NCBI RefSeq assembly: GCF_932294415.1
Contig: NC_065538.1
Coordinates: 26,437,957 to 26,501,956, forward strand
Direction: 5' to 3'
DNA from: Quercus robur
Taxonomy: Eukaryota > Streptophyta > Magnoliopsida > Fagales > Fagaceae
Length of the DNA: 64,000 bases
Under the pieces are notes generated by a model. The model searched no databases and was not told where the DNA came from. It worked only from the letters and a program-made list of their open reading frames with translations. Shown here piece after piece: positions 35,679-48,900 of this stretch (position 1 is the stretch's first letter; each line of letters opens with the position of its first letter). A program made the translations under genes and the position numbers.

Positions 35679-35902
35679 TGTAGACTTCAATCAAGGTGCG
35701 CACGAGTTAGCCCCACATCCTCGCAGGACAGAAAGCTCCCAACTATGGAAGGATGTTACTCCTTTTATTTCTTTGTTAATCCAAACAGGTGTATTGTAGT
35801 GCTTAGTCTTTTTGGTTCTACTTCTGCAGATCCTTGTTTGACTGTAACTCTCTTTCTGGTTTTAATGAAAATCAAGCCAACTTTCAAAAAAAAAAAAAAA
35901 AA
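35679..35902 (+). mobile_element. Nested poly-A retroposon (5'-truncated LINE or processed transcript end) with 16-bp target duplication
   Basis: A 224-bp insert ends in a poly-A run (about 35886-35902). The 16-mer AAGAGATAGAAACATA lies exactly on both sides (35663-35678 and 35903-35918). This is target-primed reverse transcription by LINE machinery. The inserted piece has no clear domain. It went in after the MULE interior was formed. Confidence 0.85.
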
Positions 35903-35918
35903 AAGAGATAGAAACATA

Positions 35919-37651
35919 GACATATGTAACAAGAGTTCTATTGATATATACACTTGATTACAAAGGTCATAATATAATGATAATTTTGCACTACAAGTAT
36001 CTCCTACTCCTTGACTACACATTCCCGCCATAGTCTACAATTTTTAGTCAAAGACTCACAGCTTGATCACTTTGACTTTTCTCATTATATTCAACTTGCC
36101 CCACCCTTTCCTGGTATGATGTCTCTTCATTATATAAGTCCTTTTGATATCAAAACTCTAGAATCTGAAGTTTCACGTCACATGAAATGCAGTCCCATAA
36201 AATACCTGACACTTTGACAATCTTTTCCCTTAAGTAATTGATGATTCAAAATAACGCAGAAAGTACACCAAAGATTGATGAAACCTACATGCAATATCCA
36301 AAAAATGCCAATCCTGCATATTATAAACTTCACCATTATTTCCAACTGGTGAGCTATGATAATTAAGTAAAACAAAGAGCTTGTATTTTGATGATTGCTC
36401 ACAACCCAATACCATGTTTTAAGGGGGTAAAAGAAAGAAAATAGTTAACAACAGATTGAAAGCCAAATTGAACATTCACAATATCTTACATCTGAGTGTA
36501 TGCATCCTCAAGCCAGTATAATTGACCTTATAACTGACAACGCTCTAAGCTTGTAAGGTGAATTAGTGCATTCATGCTTGCTTACTAGATAAAATTGTCA
36601 AATTTTTCCTTTTTCTTTACCCCTTAATTGATTAAAAATCAGATTGAGACGCAAACTAAATGAAAAGTTATGATAACATAACAAATTGGAAGATGAGGCA
36701 GATAAAAGGAGAGTTTTCCCTAGTATATGCATAAACACTGATGATACTTCCTCCCCTGTAATTATTTTTCATAATAATACAAGGCTAATCGTACTAGGTG
36801 CTTGAAAAATCACTCATGCCTTTCTTTTATGTGTCACGCCTTTTTTCTTAACTTATGCAAAGCATATGGAGTATTTTGCAATAATTATTTCTTCACTCAT
36901 CCTTTTATCTAGTAAGCAAGCATGAATGCACCGTCTCTGACTCTGTCTCTGTCTCTTCCTATTTTCATTTTATTTTAGTTTTCCCTATTTTACTTTCATT
37001 TCCCATACACCATTTGATTGATATGCTATAGGAACTAAAATTTCCTAAATCACATTTATCAAACCGTTTACTCATATAATTCCTCACTATCACTGTGTAA
37101 AAAAATTAAAATAAAGTAAACCCTTTTCTTCAAATTTCAATACAGCTTTTGACAAATTTTTGTGTAGCCAAGCTGTGAATTTGTGATTCTCGTTTCCTTT
37201 AGAGTTCTTGAATTGGAACCCATTGTTTTTATTAGCAAGAAGATTGTGTTTTTCTTTTTTCTTTTGTGGGTTAAAATATTCTGTAATGTTTCTGGGATTG
37301 TTGAACTTTGTTTCTGAGACACTAAAAGAGAAGGAAGAAACTTGGGTGTGGTATCAAAAATATAACCCATAAATCCGATTTTGCTTTAAGAACAAATTCA
37401 GATAAAAAAAATCCATAAATCCCCCAAAAATCTGAAACACCCCACCAAGATTAAAATCAAAAGCTTCAAAAAAAAAAAAAAAAACCAAATTCAGCACCAA
37501 CAAATCAATAAAAAAATAGCAGTATCATAGTTTTTTTTCCCTTCATTTTTCCAACAACCAAACAGAGCTTATCAATTAAAAAAAAAAAAAAAACAGAGAG
37601 AAACTTACGAGGCAGTGGCTATTCCAGCGGAGCAATTTGATGATGCTGGGC
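35919..37651. other. MULE interior, right part; no gene seen
   Basis: AT-rich sequence with poly-A and CT-rich runs. The short open frames have no coding character. No transposase motif was found on either strand. Confidence 0.5.
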
Positions 37652-38476
37652 TAAAATCAAAACTGAAAATTAAATAAATAACCTAAATGTTAAGTATCCA
37701 AATCCAAACCCAAAATTTCACAATAATCAAAACAAAAAATCAAATAAATAACTTACCAAGCAAAATCGGAATGGGTATGGGTATGGGTATGGTGAGGAAA
37801 AATGAATGGGTATGGGGGTGGCAAGGGGAGAAAGGGAGAAAGGATCTTGTGGTGAGGGAGAGTGAGCCGATGGGTATGGGTCGACGGTAGAGAGAGCCGA
37901 TGGGTATGGGAGGAGAGGAGTCGATGGCTGGGCTTAGCCTCATTGGCGTCGTCGCTGGGCTGGGCTGGGCTCGACTCGGCATGTCGGCGCTAGGCTCGGC
38001 TCTTCTCGTCGGCGTCGGCAGGGTTGTGTGTGTGAATGTGAGAGGCCGTGTGAGAGATAGAGGAAACCCGCAGTGTGAGGTGAGCGAGGAGCTGAGTTCG
38101 TGGGTGAGGGATCGAGCTTGAATCCATGAGAGCAAGGAGCTGAGTTCGTGGGTTAGGGATTTCAATCTGTGTGGTGAGCGAGGAGCTGAGTTAAAAAGTC
38201 GGGGCACCGTGACGGCGGGGTGAGAGAGAACCTTGGAGAAGAGAGTGAGAAAGGGAGCTTGAATCTGAAATGTTCAGATGGGTTTGGTGAGGGAGAAACT
38301 GTGGTTTGTCCGGTTGAGTTAAAGAGCCTCTAGTTTAAGTGTAGTTAAGTGTGGTTTGGATTAAGTGGGTTAAGTTATGACATGGCACATTTTTAGCCCT
38401 TGATATAATGCAGAGTGATCCTGTCCGTGAACTGGAACCTCTCCATTTCAAGGGGAAATGGAGAGGATCCGGATCC
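37652..38476 (-). repeat. MULE right terminal inverted repeat
   Basis: Inverted counterpart of 32511-33335, ending in CCGGATCC followed by the GTAAGTATT target duplication. A one-unit difference in the CCCATA/TATGGG tract and scattered substitutions separate the two repeats. Confidence 0.85.
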
Positions 38477-38596
38477 GTAAGTATTGTGGTAAGTATGTTG
38501 GATATGGAGGATTCTGGCCCTTTGCCCTTTCTGGGAAACATATTTGGCATAATGCCCCTGTTTCGAAACTATATAGGGGCGTGCCCCTGTTTGGGT

Positions 38597-38751
38597 ACTC
38601 GATATCCATAACGGCGAGTTACTTAAGTAACTCGATTATTGAGAAACCGAGTTGAGGGCAGGTTCTTGCCACGCTGTCGTTCCACCTTGGCTTTTGGGCA
38701 ATAAAATATTCCCACGTTACTGTTTGGAACTCGTTAATTTGGAAATCGAGT
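38597..38751. promoter_or_regulatory. ACTCG/CGAGT-rich block 1, upstream of the PMD leader
   Basis: Six copies of ACTCG or CGAGT fall within 155 bp (38597, 38615, 38630, 38648, 38729, 38747), alternating in orientation so that neighbours can pair as hairpins (for example TAACTCGATTATTGAG next to AACCGAGTT). The same pentamer dominates the blocks at 54938-55660 and 60765-61090. A regulatory role is inferred only from repetition and position. Confidence 0.5.
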
Positions 38752-38799
38752 TATGTGCGTAATATGAACCAGTTTTTAAATGTAACGTCTCTAAAACTG

Positions 38800-38968
38800 T
38801 TTGGCTTCCTTCCTCTGCAGTCTACAGTCTCTCTCCCTTCCTCAGTCCGATTCTAAGCCACCGCCAGTCTGTTCAGTAGCCACCGTCAGTGGCCACCGTC
38901 AGATTCTCCTCTTTCTACCCACACCCAAACCAAACCGTTCAGTAGACCCTTTCCGAAGTTGAAGCGAA

Positions 38969-39027
<59 letters not shown>

Positions 39028-39102
39028 CACTTATTCAATCTCACCACAGCCGAAGCTCAACCCAATCTGTCTTCGGAGTTAAAGGATTACAAACGTATTA
39101 AG
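38800..39102 (+). other. Probable 5' leader exon of the PMD gene
   Basis: CT-rich leader-like sequence contains a (CCCATA)n run (38970-39026, about 9.5 units). It ends at ACGTATTAAG followed by a donor-like GTAATTTG. The first coding exon lies about 3.9 kb downstream. It is assigned to the PMD transcript only by position and by leader-like composition. Confidence 0.4.
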
Positions 39103-42100
39103 GTAATTTGTAAATGCTGAGTTCAAATTTGTAATTTTTTCCCTTTGCATGTAATCTGATTTGAGTGTGGCTTCCTAAGTTTTTCGCTGTTAGATTGTTG
39201 TGTATCTGTATTCATAATTATTGTTGCTGTTTTAGCTTTGTTGGGTTTGGTTTTGAAGTGGGTTTGGTTTTGAAGTGTTTTATGACGCACATCTAGGGCA
39301 GAAATTCCTGTAAAATACAGTTAGCATGACAACGGTGTTCATTGTTAGGGGAAATTGGTTTGTAATTCATATAGTTTGAAAGTGTATGAAATCAATCTCT
39401 ATTTTTTCCAGAAAGTATGTCACAAGTTATGTCATGATTTTGAATTAGGGAAAATTTCTTTTTAATTCAATGCTGAATGATGTTGAATTGAGAAGCTATT
39501 GGTTTTACAAGGTTCAAAGTTACTGGCTTTTACAAGCTTCCACTCTGTTTAGTTATTATTATAATAGATATAATGTGTGTATAATGGATATGCACGCATA
39601 TATCTACCCACAGACCATGGACATCCTAAAACCTTTGCTGCCATTTACTCTGCTTACGGCTGTAACTGTGCCATATTGTTTTTATTCAACATCTAAGTTT
39701 TGGTTTGTAATTTTTTTTTTTTTCATGTCATTATCCTTGTAATATCATATGGGAACATATAAACTTACTTACCACATCAGTTGAAAGTCACTTACATTTT
39801 GTGTACAGATGCATAATTGATTGTCTTAAGAGACTAGAATTGTCTTAGAAGTTTAAGTACTTTTTTTTATTTTTTATTTTTTTGGTTATTAGTATTCCTA
39901 GCCTTTGTAAGAAAGGATTTAGAAGTAGCCTATATAATGAACATTCCAACTTTTTTCAATCGCAATTGCTATCTCGTACCTAAATGTGAGTGCTTAGGAA
40001 AGCCTACGTGTGATTGCCCAATGTTTTATCTTTGTTTATTTGATGTTTTTTTTATTGTTTAAATACCAAACAGTCATCAACACAATCAATATGTTATCAA
40101 GAATCTAGTTTAGTGTTGAAATTCCTAAAAAGGCTACATCAAATTTGGTATTAAAGCCCGTTGAAGCTCCTGTCTTGTGTCAGATTAGCAGCTTCTGTGG
40201 GTTATGTTTGTTGACTAAGTACATCGAATTATTATTATTATCATCTATTACATTTGGGGTTGAAAAGGGAAGTTAGTGGCCTTAGTGGCCTTTTAGGGTC
40301 ACCCAATCCTTTCATAATAGGTTGGGTTAGGTTAGGGAGCATTGAGATTTGTGGTGGCTTTTGGGAATGGAAATAGTACATCCTCTAGGGTGCTTCTGAA
40401 GGACCTAGGGCTTTGTTTATTTATTTATTTTTTTGGTGGTTTGGCCTACTATACTTATTTCCCTAGGGTATTGATTTCTGTGTGTCGGAATTAACTTCTT
40501 GTTTCTGCAACACCTTCCTCCTCACAGTCACTTTTTGTTTCCAATTGTGACTTAGAATGTTCATATTTCCGGCCAGATATTGCGAATCACTAATTTCTTT
40601 TGCAAGCTTGTTAGGCATTTCATGATTATGTTTGCCTTCGTACTTAATTTTAGGCATTTCTCTGGCAGGAGATTGCTCAACCCATTTTCTGACATTACAA
40701 CCCACACATGTACATTTGTAGTAGCTTAACCACCTTCTGCCCATATTTACGCCATCTGTACCCATCATCGGAATTGAAAGGATTAGCAACAACAATGGTA
40801 GGCTCACTATCCTGGTATTTCTTATCAGAATGAGATGCCTTGATGATTCCATCCTGGAAAATCTTTGATAATACCACCATGCTAGTGTAGGGATTGAGTA
40901 GCTGTGAAAAGAAAAATTTTTGTTAGGATAAATTACACTGTTCGATCCTAAACTTTTACTCTGATTACAATGTCCTCCATGCTTTCGAAATTCGTTAATG
41001 ACTCCCCAATTTTATAACCTTGCTACAATGTCCTGCTGTATGTGTTGGTGTTATATTAACAAAAAAGTGGCGCACGTGCGTGCATCACACTTGACATGTG
41101 ACCCCACTTAACCAGCTGAGTCAGAAATTTCCATGTCTGTTTGTAAACTGTAAACATTTTGCAATAAGATTATCGATAGCAGTTTTTGATGCAGGAGCAT
41201 CTAAGCTTGTAAATGTGAAATGCTGCTTTGTAGTTTTTGTAACAGGTTGCTGAATTTCCTTTTTTTTTAACTAGTTAGTTGTTAAGTCTTTTCTAACAGC
41301 ACAAGATTGAGAGCTCTTTTTTAACCAATTGAATAAGCCAATTGATTAAACAATTAGAAGGCATTACCATGGGTGAATCAGATGAGAACAGTCAAAGATG
41401 AAAAATGATAAGAAATTAAAAACGTACGAGTCAGTGATGGGAATGTAATTGGCTTAGTCTATTGGGATGTTTCAGATGATGAAGAGTTCTATCGGGACCT
41501 TCCTTAGTCTAAACTTGAATGTACTGTTATTTGATTGCAGTTTTCTTTAAAGACCTTTTAATTTGGGAATTTTAGATGATGAAGAGTTATCTTGGGACCT
41601 TCGTTGGTCGATCTAAAGTTGAATTGACTTGACACTTATTTGATTGTTTGTTTTATGTTTTTCACTGTTGGAATGCTTTTAATTAAGTTCTCCCAGAATG
41701 AAGACTATTTGGTAAATTCTAGGTCTTCTGGAATGGGCTGGCCTTGGCTGCACCAAAGGCCTTGTCGCCTCACACCTTAGGGCATCGGGCCATATAAGGC
41801 CTTGGCACCTTGGCACCTTAAGGTTGCCTTTCGCCTTTAACTACCTTGACCCTATTTCTAGTTGACTTAGGAAAGCCAACTATTGATTTTAAAAAATCTG
41901 CTTGATTTGAAGAAAAGAAATGAATTACTAATAACCTAATTTACGACCAAGACTTGACCAATAAAAATATAATTGACTTCTAAGAGAAAAAATAATCGAC
42001 TTCATAAAAACAAATGAAGGAACAAAACCCAAAAGAGAAGAAAGCAAAGGTCTTGGACTGTTATGGTCACCAATTCAGTGTTCATTTGACACATAACTAT

Positions 42101-42988
42101 GCACACACCATCATTTGATGGTATAGGTCTCACAGTTGTTTAATCCATTTAATAAAGCTCAATATTAATTTGACTATTATTAGTTGCCTCGAAAGCTGTG
42201 CTTGTGAGTGAGATGTCCATTGCAGTAGAGTCTAATGGAACCTTTACCTATTTCCATGTTTGTCTCCCCCTTTTTTTGTTGAAAACACACCTCAGTAGCC
42301 ACTAAGTTACAATGAACCCTTTTCAGTTCTTGCTTTATTAAATAAAATTTCTTTTAGAGTGTGATGTCAAGTATGGGAACAAGCAAAAGCAAAAGGAAGG
42401 AAGTTTACACTTCGATTAAAGAAGGGAAATTCTAGTACTCATGGGTGGCAGGGCTTGTTTAGGGCTAATTGGTAATTGGGTACCTTTTAATTTTAGAGCT
42501 ATGTTTTAGTGTTCTAGAATGGTGTTTTTTGTGGTGCTTAATTGATTGTTTGGTTTGCATTATGCTTTGTTCATTTGTTGGTTTACTTTGTTTGATTTAG
42601 ACATTGAATCTCAACTTGGTTGGTTGGTTAGGTTGCTTATACAATTTGCAACTATGTGTCTTTTATGTTTATGCCTTGCAGCCATGAACGTTAGGTTGTT
42701 TATATTTTAGTGTTTTACTTTAACTCTTCCTTGATATGATTAAATCGATTGAAAATCAGTGTATATAGATGCATGATGTATAATTCAGTTTAGCAATTAT
42801 ATGTTTTCAATTTTCTGTGAAATCTCTCTTTCACTCTGTCTCTCTGTATTTGTTTCTGTGAGTTTGTTGTAGAACATTCAATTACTTGCCTGTGTTTACT
42901 TGCAAAAGTCAAGCTTTTCTTCACTATTACTTGCCTGTGTTTACTTGTCTGTGTTTACGTGTCTAACATGATTGCATGCGTGTCAGAT
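39103..42988. other. Probable leader intron or promoter region of the PMD gene
   Basis: AT-rich sequence with no plus-strand coding exon recognised. It contains the minus-strand WRKY fragment at 40463-40898. Confidence 0.4.
40463..40898 (-). pseudogene. WRKY transcription factor fragment with deletion inside the DNA-binding domain
   Basis: On the minus strand an acceptor-like TTTTCACAG leads into a frame with SEPTIVVANPFNSDDGYRWR and the invariant WRKYGQK, then KVVK. There the frame breaks. In another frame it continues with SYYKCTCVGCNVRKWVEQSP and YEGKHNHE, that is the C-X4-C and H-X-H zinc ligands. The residues normally linking KVVK to SYYK (a G-N-P-x-P-R type segment) are missing, and that is also the place of the conserved WRKY-domain intron. 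The fragment resembles the C-terminal WRKY domain of group I proteins. It cannot make a normal DNA-binding domain. The kept acceptor suggests capture from genomic DNA rather than mRNA. Confidence 0.85.
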
Positions 42989-45900
42989 ATGCAGCAAGTG
43001 GGAAATGTGGATCCTGGACCGACGGTTGGTACACAGTTGACGCGGCAGCCGGTTCATCGATCCACGCTGCTTTGGGAGACGCCAGCCGGTCAGGTGTGTA
43101 GTTGTACTGAACTTTGAACATGTCGAAATCATTTAATTTTATTTTTGTAGGGTTCTTTGATTCTTAGCAAATAGACGTTGGACATGGTAGAATGTTTTGG
43201 TTTACGCAGAATTGTATTTAATCCAAAGAGAAAATGGCATGAAGCATAAATAATCAAGAACATTGTGTGGAGCAGAAATGTTCAAAGTCAGTACATGTCC
43301 AAAGTCAGTACATGTCATTTAGAAGCTATAGTAATCAATAAATAATTGAATCCGCTACTATTCTTTTTTCCAAACATGCACACACAATTACGCGTGGCTA
43401 CACATAAGACAACTAACGACCTTGATTCCTAATTCCCTACTCCATTTGACATAGTGAGGCACTTTGTTCATTCATTTCAAAACATGATGCCCATCACCTT
43501 AGTGCTAATTTTAAACAATGTCATTGATGTTGAATTTGATCCTATCTGCTATTGAGGTAGAGCGAATAAGCAATTAACATTGTAACTAACGTTTTGCAAA
43601 ATGTTCGGGACTAACTAGTTAGCCTACTGTTTCTTGCATATTATTATTATGTAGCATTGTTATAGTTATTTCGTGTGCACTATCCTAAGACAATGCTCTT
43701 TCGTGTGTAGGTAGTGCCAGGCGTGCTAAACTGCAGACGCCGAAGTTGCAAGTTACCCGAGCATGGGCTTGACCCACGGATTGCTCGGTACATAACTGAG
43801 GCGGGTTTTGAAGGGTTATTCAAGGTCCCAAACTTGGAAGTGGATCATGCGTTGATCACAGCACTAGTTGAGCGTTGGCGTCCGGAGACGCACACATTCC
43901 ACCTACCGCATGGAGAGATGAGCATCACCTTACAAGATATTGAGGTGATGCTAGGGGTTCCTGTTGATGGGTTGCCAATTACTGGGGCTGTGAAGATGGA
44001 TTGGCCTACGTTGTGTCTTGAGTTATTGGGTCATCGTCCACCAGACCCGATACCGCATCCCCATGAGAACACCTCTATCCTTGCTGGGGCGAGGCTCAGA
44101 TTCACGTGGCTGGATGCACTATTTAGTGGGCCCCTAGCTGCGGATGCTACTGATGAGGTGGTGCAGCAACATGCGCGCTATCACATACTCGATCGGTTGG
44201 GGACGATTTTGTTTATGGATAAGTCAGCAGACCGGGTGTCGGTGCTGCCTCTACAGTTCCTAAACCCAATCAGCAACGCGAAGAGGTACAGTTGGGGTAG
44301 TGGGGCATTAGCCTGGTTGTACAGGCACTTATGCAAGGCATCGGAGTCGAAGGCGAAGCAGATTGGTGGAGCAGTGATGTTGGTGCAGCTGTGGGCGTAT
44401 TCGAGGTTCCCATTGATATGCCCTGTTATGAGGTTGCCACTACCGCCAGTGGAGGCAGGTCCCCTTGCCAATCGGTATGTTATTTGAGTAGTTTGATACA
44501 ATTGTCAAGTACTCTTATTTTTTTTCAATAAATGTTTGGTATGATTTGTGGTGCCTACGTATATTTGTAAGACTATGTTGCTTCTATGATTAAAGCATGC
44601 TACTTTGCGAAAGACAAATTTCTTCACCTTATGTCAATCATTATATTTGCATTATTATTATTTTGGTTAGTCTGATTCCAATTTAAATTCCAATATCTTA
44701 CTACATTTAGTTAATATTAGAAATGCTAAAATGTATTGGCAATGCTAAAGCATAGTTGTTTTGGCCAATGTCCTTTTTTGCCTGGTAGTAGTTCTAAATT
44801 TGCAAGATAATTAGGGCCATAACCTAGGCAAGAGCCTTGTAGTTTAATTGGCACCTCCTAGTGTTTCCGACGTAGACATCCAGGGTTCAAATCCCCCACT
44901 CCAACTATGAAATTATAAAAAAATATAAAATAGAATCAGGGCCATAACTTAACTTTACCCTATGCTTAACTATTTTTATATGGTAAGACAAATAAGTATA
45001 TATTACATGTATATCACACCTCTAATACAGAAGAAGATAGAAGAGATTAAATCATATACTTTCAACAAATCCCTAAGTCAAGAATCTCTCTATGTCTAGA
45101 TCTTTCTAATTTTTAGTAAAATAAGTGGTGGAAACCCATAATGATGGTTGGATATCATAGATAACCTTGGGTTTTCACTTCTCAGATGGTTTGGGTTTAA
45201 TATTCCTCCTTCAAATTTCAATCTAATGTATTTTTGATAATTGTGTTTAGAAATGAAGTATTGGTTTTTTGGTTTTCAAAAATCATTCATCATAGAATAT
45301 ACATAAATTGATATATGAGATGTACATGAGTCAAGAGCTCGTTGGCACTAATTGTAGGACTTGGCTAACCAATATGCATCACGGTGGGTTAGTAAGAGCT
45401 TAGAAATTAATTTAAATCCTCTTAGCATTTCCATCGATGATTGTTATTCTTGGCATTCCTTTATCTCAGTCTCTAGATTGGGTGGTAGAATATTTTTCTG
45501 CCGTATGTCATTGTTGTTTAGTCTAAAGGTTAAAGACCTCATGAATTATTTGGTATCACTTTTGATGTGTAGCATAAACATTTTATGTGGATTGGTAGTT
45601 GCATACATTGCCAAGTAAATGGTTATGAAGGTAATGGAAGTTCTGGTAACTTTGAGATTTTTTTTTTTTTGGGTTGATGGTAACTTTGATATGTTAATGA
45701 AGCTATAGGCCTGTTTCAAATCAAAATTGCCTCTATTAGCTTAGGGACTGGCCTCTTGTCCTAAAAGGGTCCATGGTCATGAGATGCTTACTAATGCCAT
45801 AGGTTCAATCTGCCTTTTGTAGCTTCTAATGCAGCATTTGAGGAGACAACTGCAAATAGATTTTAAACTTTGGTAGAATGAATTCAGTCGAAAGAAATTT

Positions 45901-48900
45901 TTTTGACTACATTCTTTTGAGAAATAAATTTTGGTATCATGCTAAAACTCTTACTAGAAAGTAATTATACTAAATGAAATTATGTACGGTTATGTCATTG
46001 GAGAATTTATATTTTGTCAATAAATAATATAAAATAGTATTCAATGTGACAATTTCTCCAATTTCTCTATAATGATCCACAATTTCTATAATTGCTCTAC
46101 TACCCAGTGAAGGACAAATACCAGACCAACCCCAACCAAATTATCGAAATCCCAACTTTATCCACCACCGTGAACGACCCATATTCCCTAATCACAAGTT
46201 GGTTTTGTGATTGTGGGGTTCCATTGTCGAATCAAAATGTTACAAACGAAAAGGGTAAAGAAAATTCAAGAAATTGAAGATACATTCACATGGAGTTAGT
46301 CACCATTTCTATCTAGTTTCCAATATGCTGTCTTCTGTCCAAAGCTGAACCCATTGAGAATACAGTAAATCAAACAGGGCAGGGAGACAATAATTCCCAA
46401 TCCTGCAATTGCCTAACATAGATAGGGTACTAATGCACTACTTTACCCCTAACATCCAAATAATCACTAACCCTAGCATGTTTGTTAGCTGCAATTTGGA
46501 AAGGATCATAAACTAACGTAAACTAACCAATTAAAAGACTTGTTCCCGCACCATGCATCAGGCCATATACCCTCACCATCATGCCATCCCCAATTTGAAA
46601 TCTAATAAATTTATAGGACTCCCAAAACCTGCTCTTATTCCTTTCCACAGTCCCACTCCGTGTGGAAATTCTACTCCGTCTATAGTCCACTGGGAATCTT
46701 GCTCGTATTTAATTCTCAGAAGGCATCTCCACAATTGGTCATTTCCCTGAGTAAAGCACCATATTCACTTATCCAACAATGCAAAGTTGAAGGAGCTTAA
46801 ATTTTTAAAGCAGACCAGAGCGGCCAGTGGACTACAGACCAGTGAACTGGGACCTAGACTGGTATGGTCCACATTAAAAAACCAGGAAAAAATTGGAAGG
46901 GCTCAAAACCAGTCAAACCGCTTCCTGGTTTTGAGCAGTTTGATTAGTTTTGGCCCCTTTTTTAATTACTAAATATTTTTATTCTCTTACAAAAGAAAAC
47001 CTTGTATATTATTTTTTTGATAAGTAACAATCTAATATATATATATATATATAAATATCATGCATATGTTATGTTTACACATAAGCTAGCCCAACATTAA
47101 AAACTAAACAATGTCAGGCCCTTGCAAAAACTAAACAATGTATTCATGTTTGAAATTCTTGATGGAGAGGTATTTATTGAGGAGGAAGTATAGTATCCCC
47201 TTTCATTTCAATCTGGGACTTTCAATAAGTCTTTCTTACAAAACAATAAGTCCCTCATTGATTTTGACTTGTTTTTATTTTTATTTTTTTAAACTGGTAA
47301 GTTATAGGTGCACCCAATGGGAATCCAAGATTGAAAAGAAAAAAAGATATTACACCATGCTTGTAGTAATAAAGGAGCCACTCTTTTTCTGTCTTTCATT
47401 CTAGAGAAGAAAAGTTCCAAATTTAGCATGATATTTTTTATTTTTTATTTTTTTGATATATAACTTTAGAACTTTTTATTAAAGAATAGGCAACCCAAGT
47501 ACACTGAAAATGTACTACAGTGGCATGAATATTTGCATGATAATTATTTGGAATCTATTATTTGGATGATAACTAATGAGCATTGTTTGAAATTATATGT
47601 TTACTAGATGGAAGGGACCGAAGAGCACGACAGAGCATGCGACACATGTGCTAGTTGCGTATCGTGCGTCACTGTCGAGTATACGGGCACACCAGGTATT
47701 CTACCGCTTCATGTCACAATTGATACTGTTTGTTCTATCGTGCTTCACGTTGTCCACATATGATCGTCGAGTGATACTGTTTGTTCTAATTGAAGTGCAA
47801 AGAATAATATGTTAACTCATAAATCCAGCACTATAAGAAATTCTCCTAATGGTAGAATTACGTTTAATTTTGATTGTGAATCAATGTCTGAGAGTGTAAA
47901 TTATATATCAGGATTTTCTCAAGTCACCTTCCCTTTTTCCGACAAACAAATCTTTGCCAAAGTTAGAGATAATTAGTGGGGAACCACATTCATGCAGTTC
48001 ATGATTCATGACCATAAATATAAAATTATTGGAAATTCAATGATACATAAAAAGTAAGCATGCATGCTATAATTGTAGACAGATTACTGATGGCAAGTTA
48101 TAGCTCGAGCCAATAAAGGAATACGTATACAGATAAGAAAATGTTTTCGATGACATGAAATAACAACTCTATCTAAGAAAGAACTCAAATCATACATAGG
48201 TATAAGGTGACAGCCATAATTAATAAGTAATTCTCTCCTTGATCATATTTTCTGATTCAAGCATCATAGCTTTTTATTATGTGGCTGCCACACTGGTAGC
48301 ACTCTGAGCTTCTCTTATTGTTGGCAGGCATCTTATTGTTGACCATTTATGCAGGTTGTCTGGGAGCCCTACAGCGATGTCCTAGAGTTGTTGCCCCCAT
48401 ATTGCACTGCCGGCCGACAAATATGGAGGGCCAATGTGCCATTGATCTATTTTTGGATAGTAGAGGATCATCATCCGGAACGTGTCTTTCGTCAGTTCGG
48501 GATGAAGCAAGTGCCACCGGATATTGTAGATATGTCCGTTCATCTCCACAAAATCTCCCTCCAAGGTAAACTAGATAAGGATTGGGTGCAAGAGCATGCT
48601 GTCTACATTGACCGATGGGCCCATAGAGAGGAACATATTGCTGATGCACCGGCATTGGATGGGGACACGACATACCTTGCTGCTTACATGGAGTCGTACC
48701 GAAAGACGACGAGACGGTACATTACACGCGACTCGGCGTATTGGGAAATAATGGTAAGGCAACAATTCGATGCTTCTTTTATTGATTGACAATATATGTG
48801 TGTTGCTGCATGCATTATGAGAATTTTTTGATGAGTGGAGTCATTGGATCAATATTTTGATATTCATTTTAGAGAACATTTCATTTTAGAGAACATTTTC

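Larger units (their letters stand above)
32511..38476. mobile_element. Mutator-like element (MULE) with ~825-bp terminal inverted repeats
   Basis: Both ends begin GGATCCGGATCCTCTCCATT read inward. The 9-mer GTAAGTATT lies immediately outside each end (32502-32510 and 38477-38485). A 9-bp target duplication with long inverted repeats is the mark of MULEs. The inverted repeats run to about 33335 and from about 37652 and are highly similar, so the element is not old. The 4.3 kb interior has no transposase. It holds two exon-like pieces with splice-type borders (33422-33506 and about 35115-35178) and a nested retroposon (35679-35902), so it may be a Pack-MULE, which carries captured host gene pieces. 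Confidence 0.88.

Noticed and set aside
32511-38476. Left-hand MULE as a deletion derivative of the MuDR element at 62068
   Set aside because: Attractive, but the GGATCC-type termini are not seen anywhere near the transposase in this window, so the link has no support yet.
44828-44930. tRNA gene
   Set aside because: Box A and box B are present, but the arms do not pair as a tRNA and an A-rich tail follows. A SINE explains it better.
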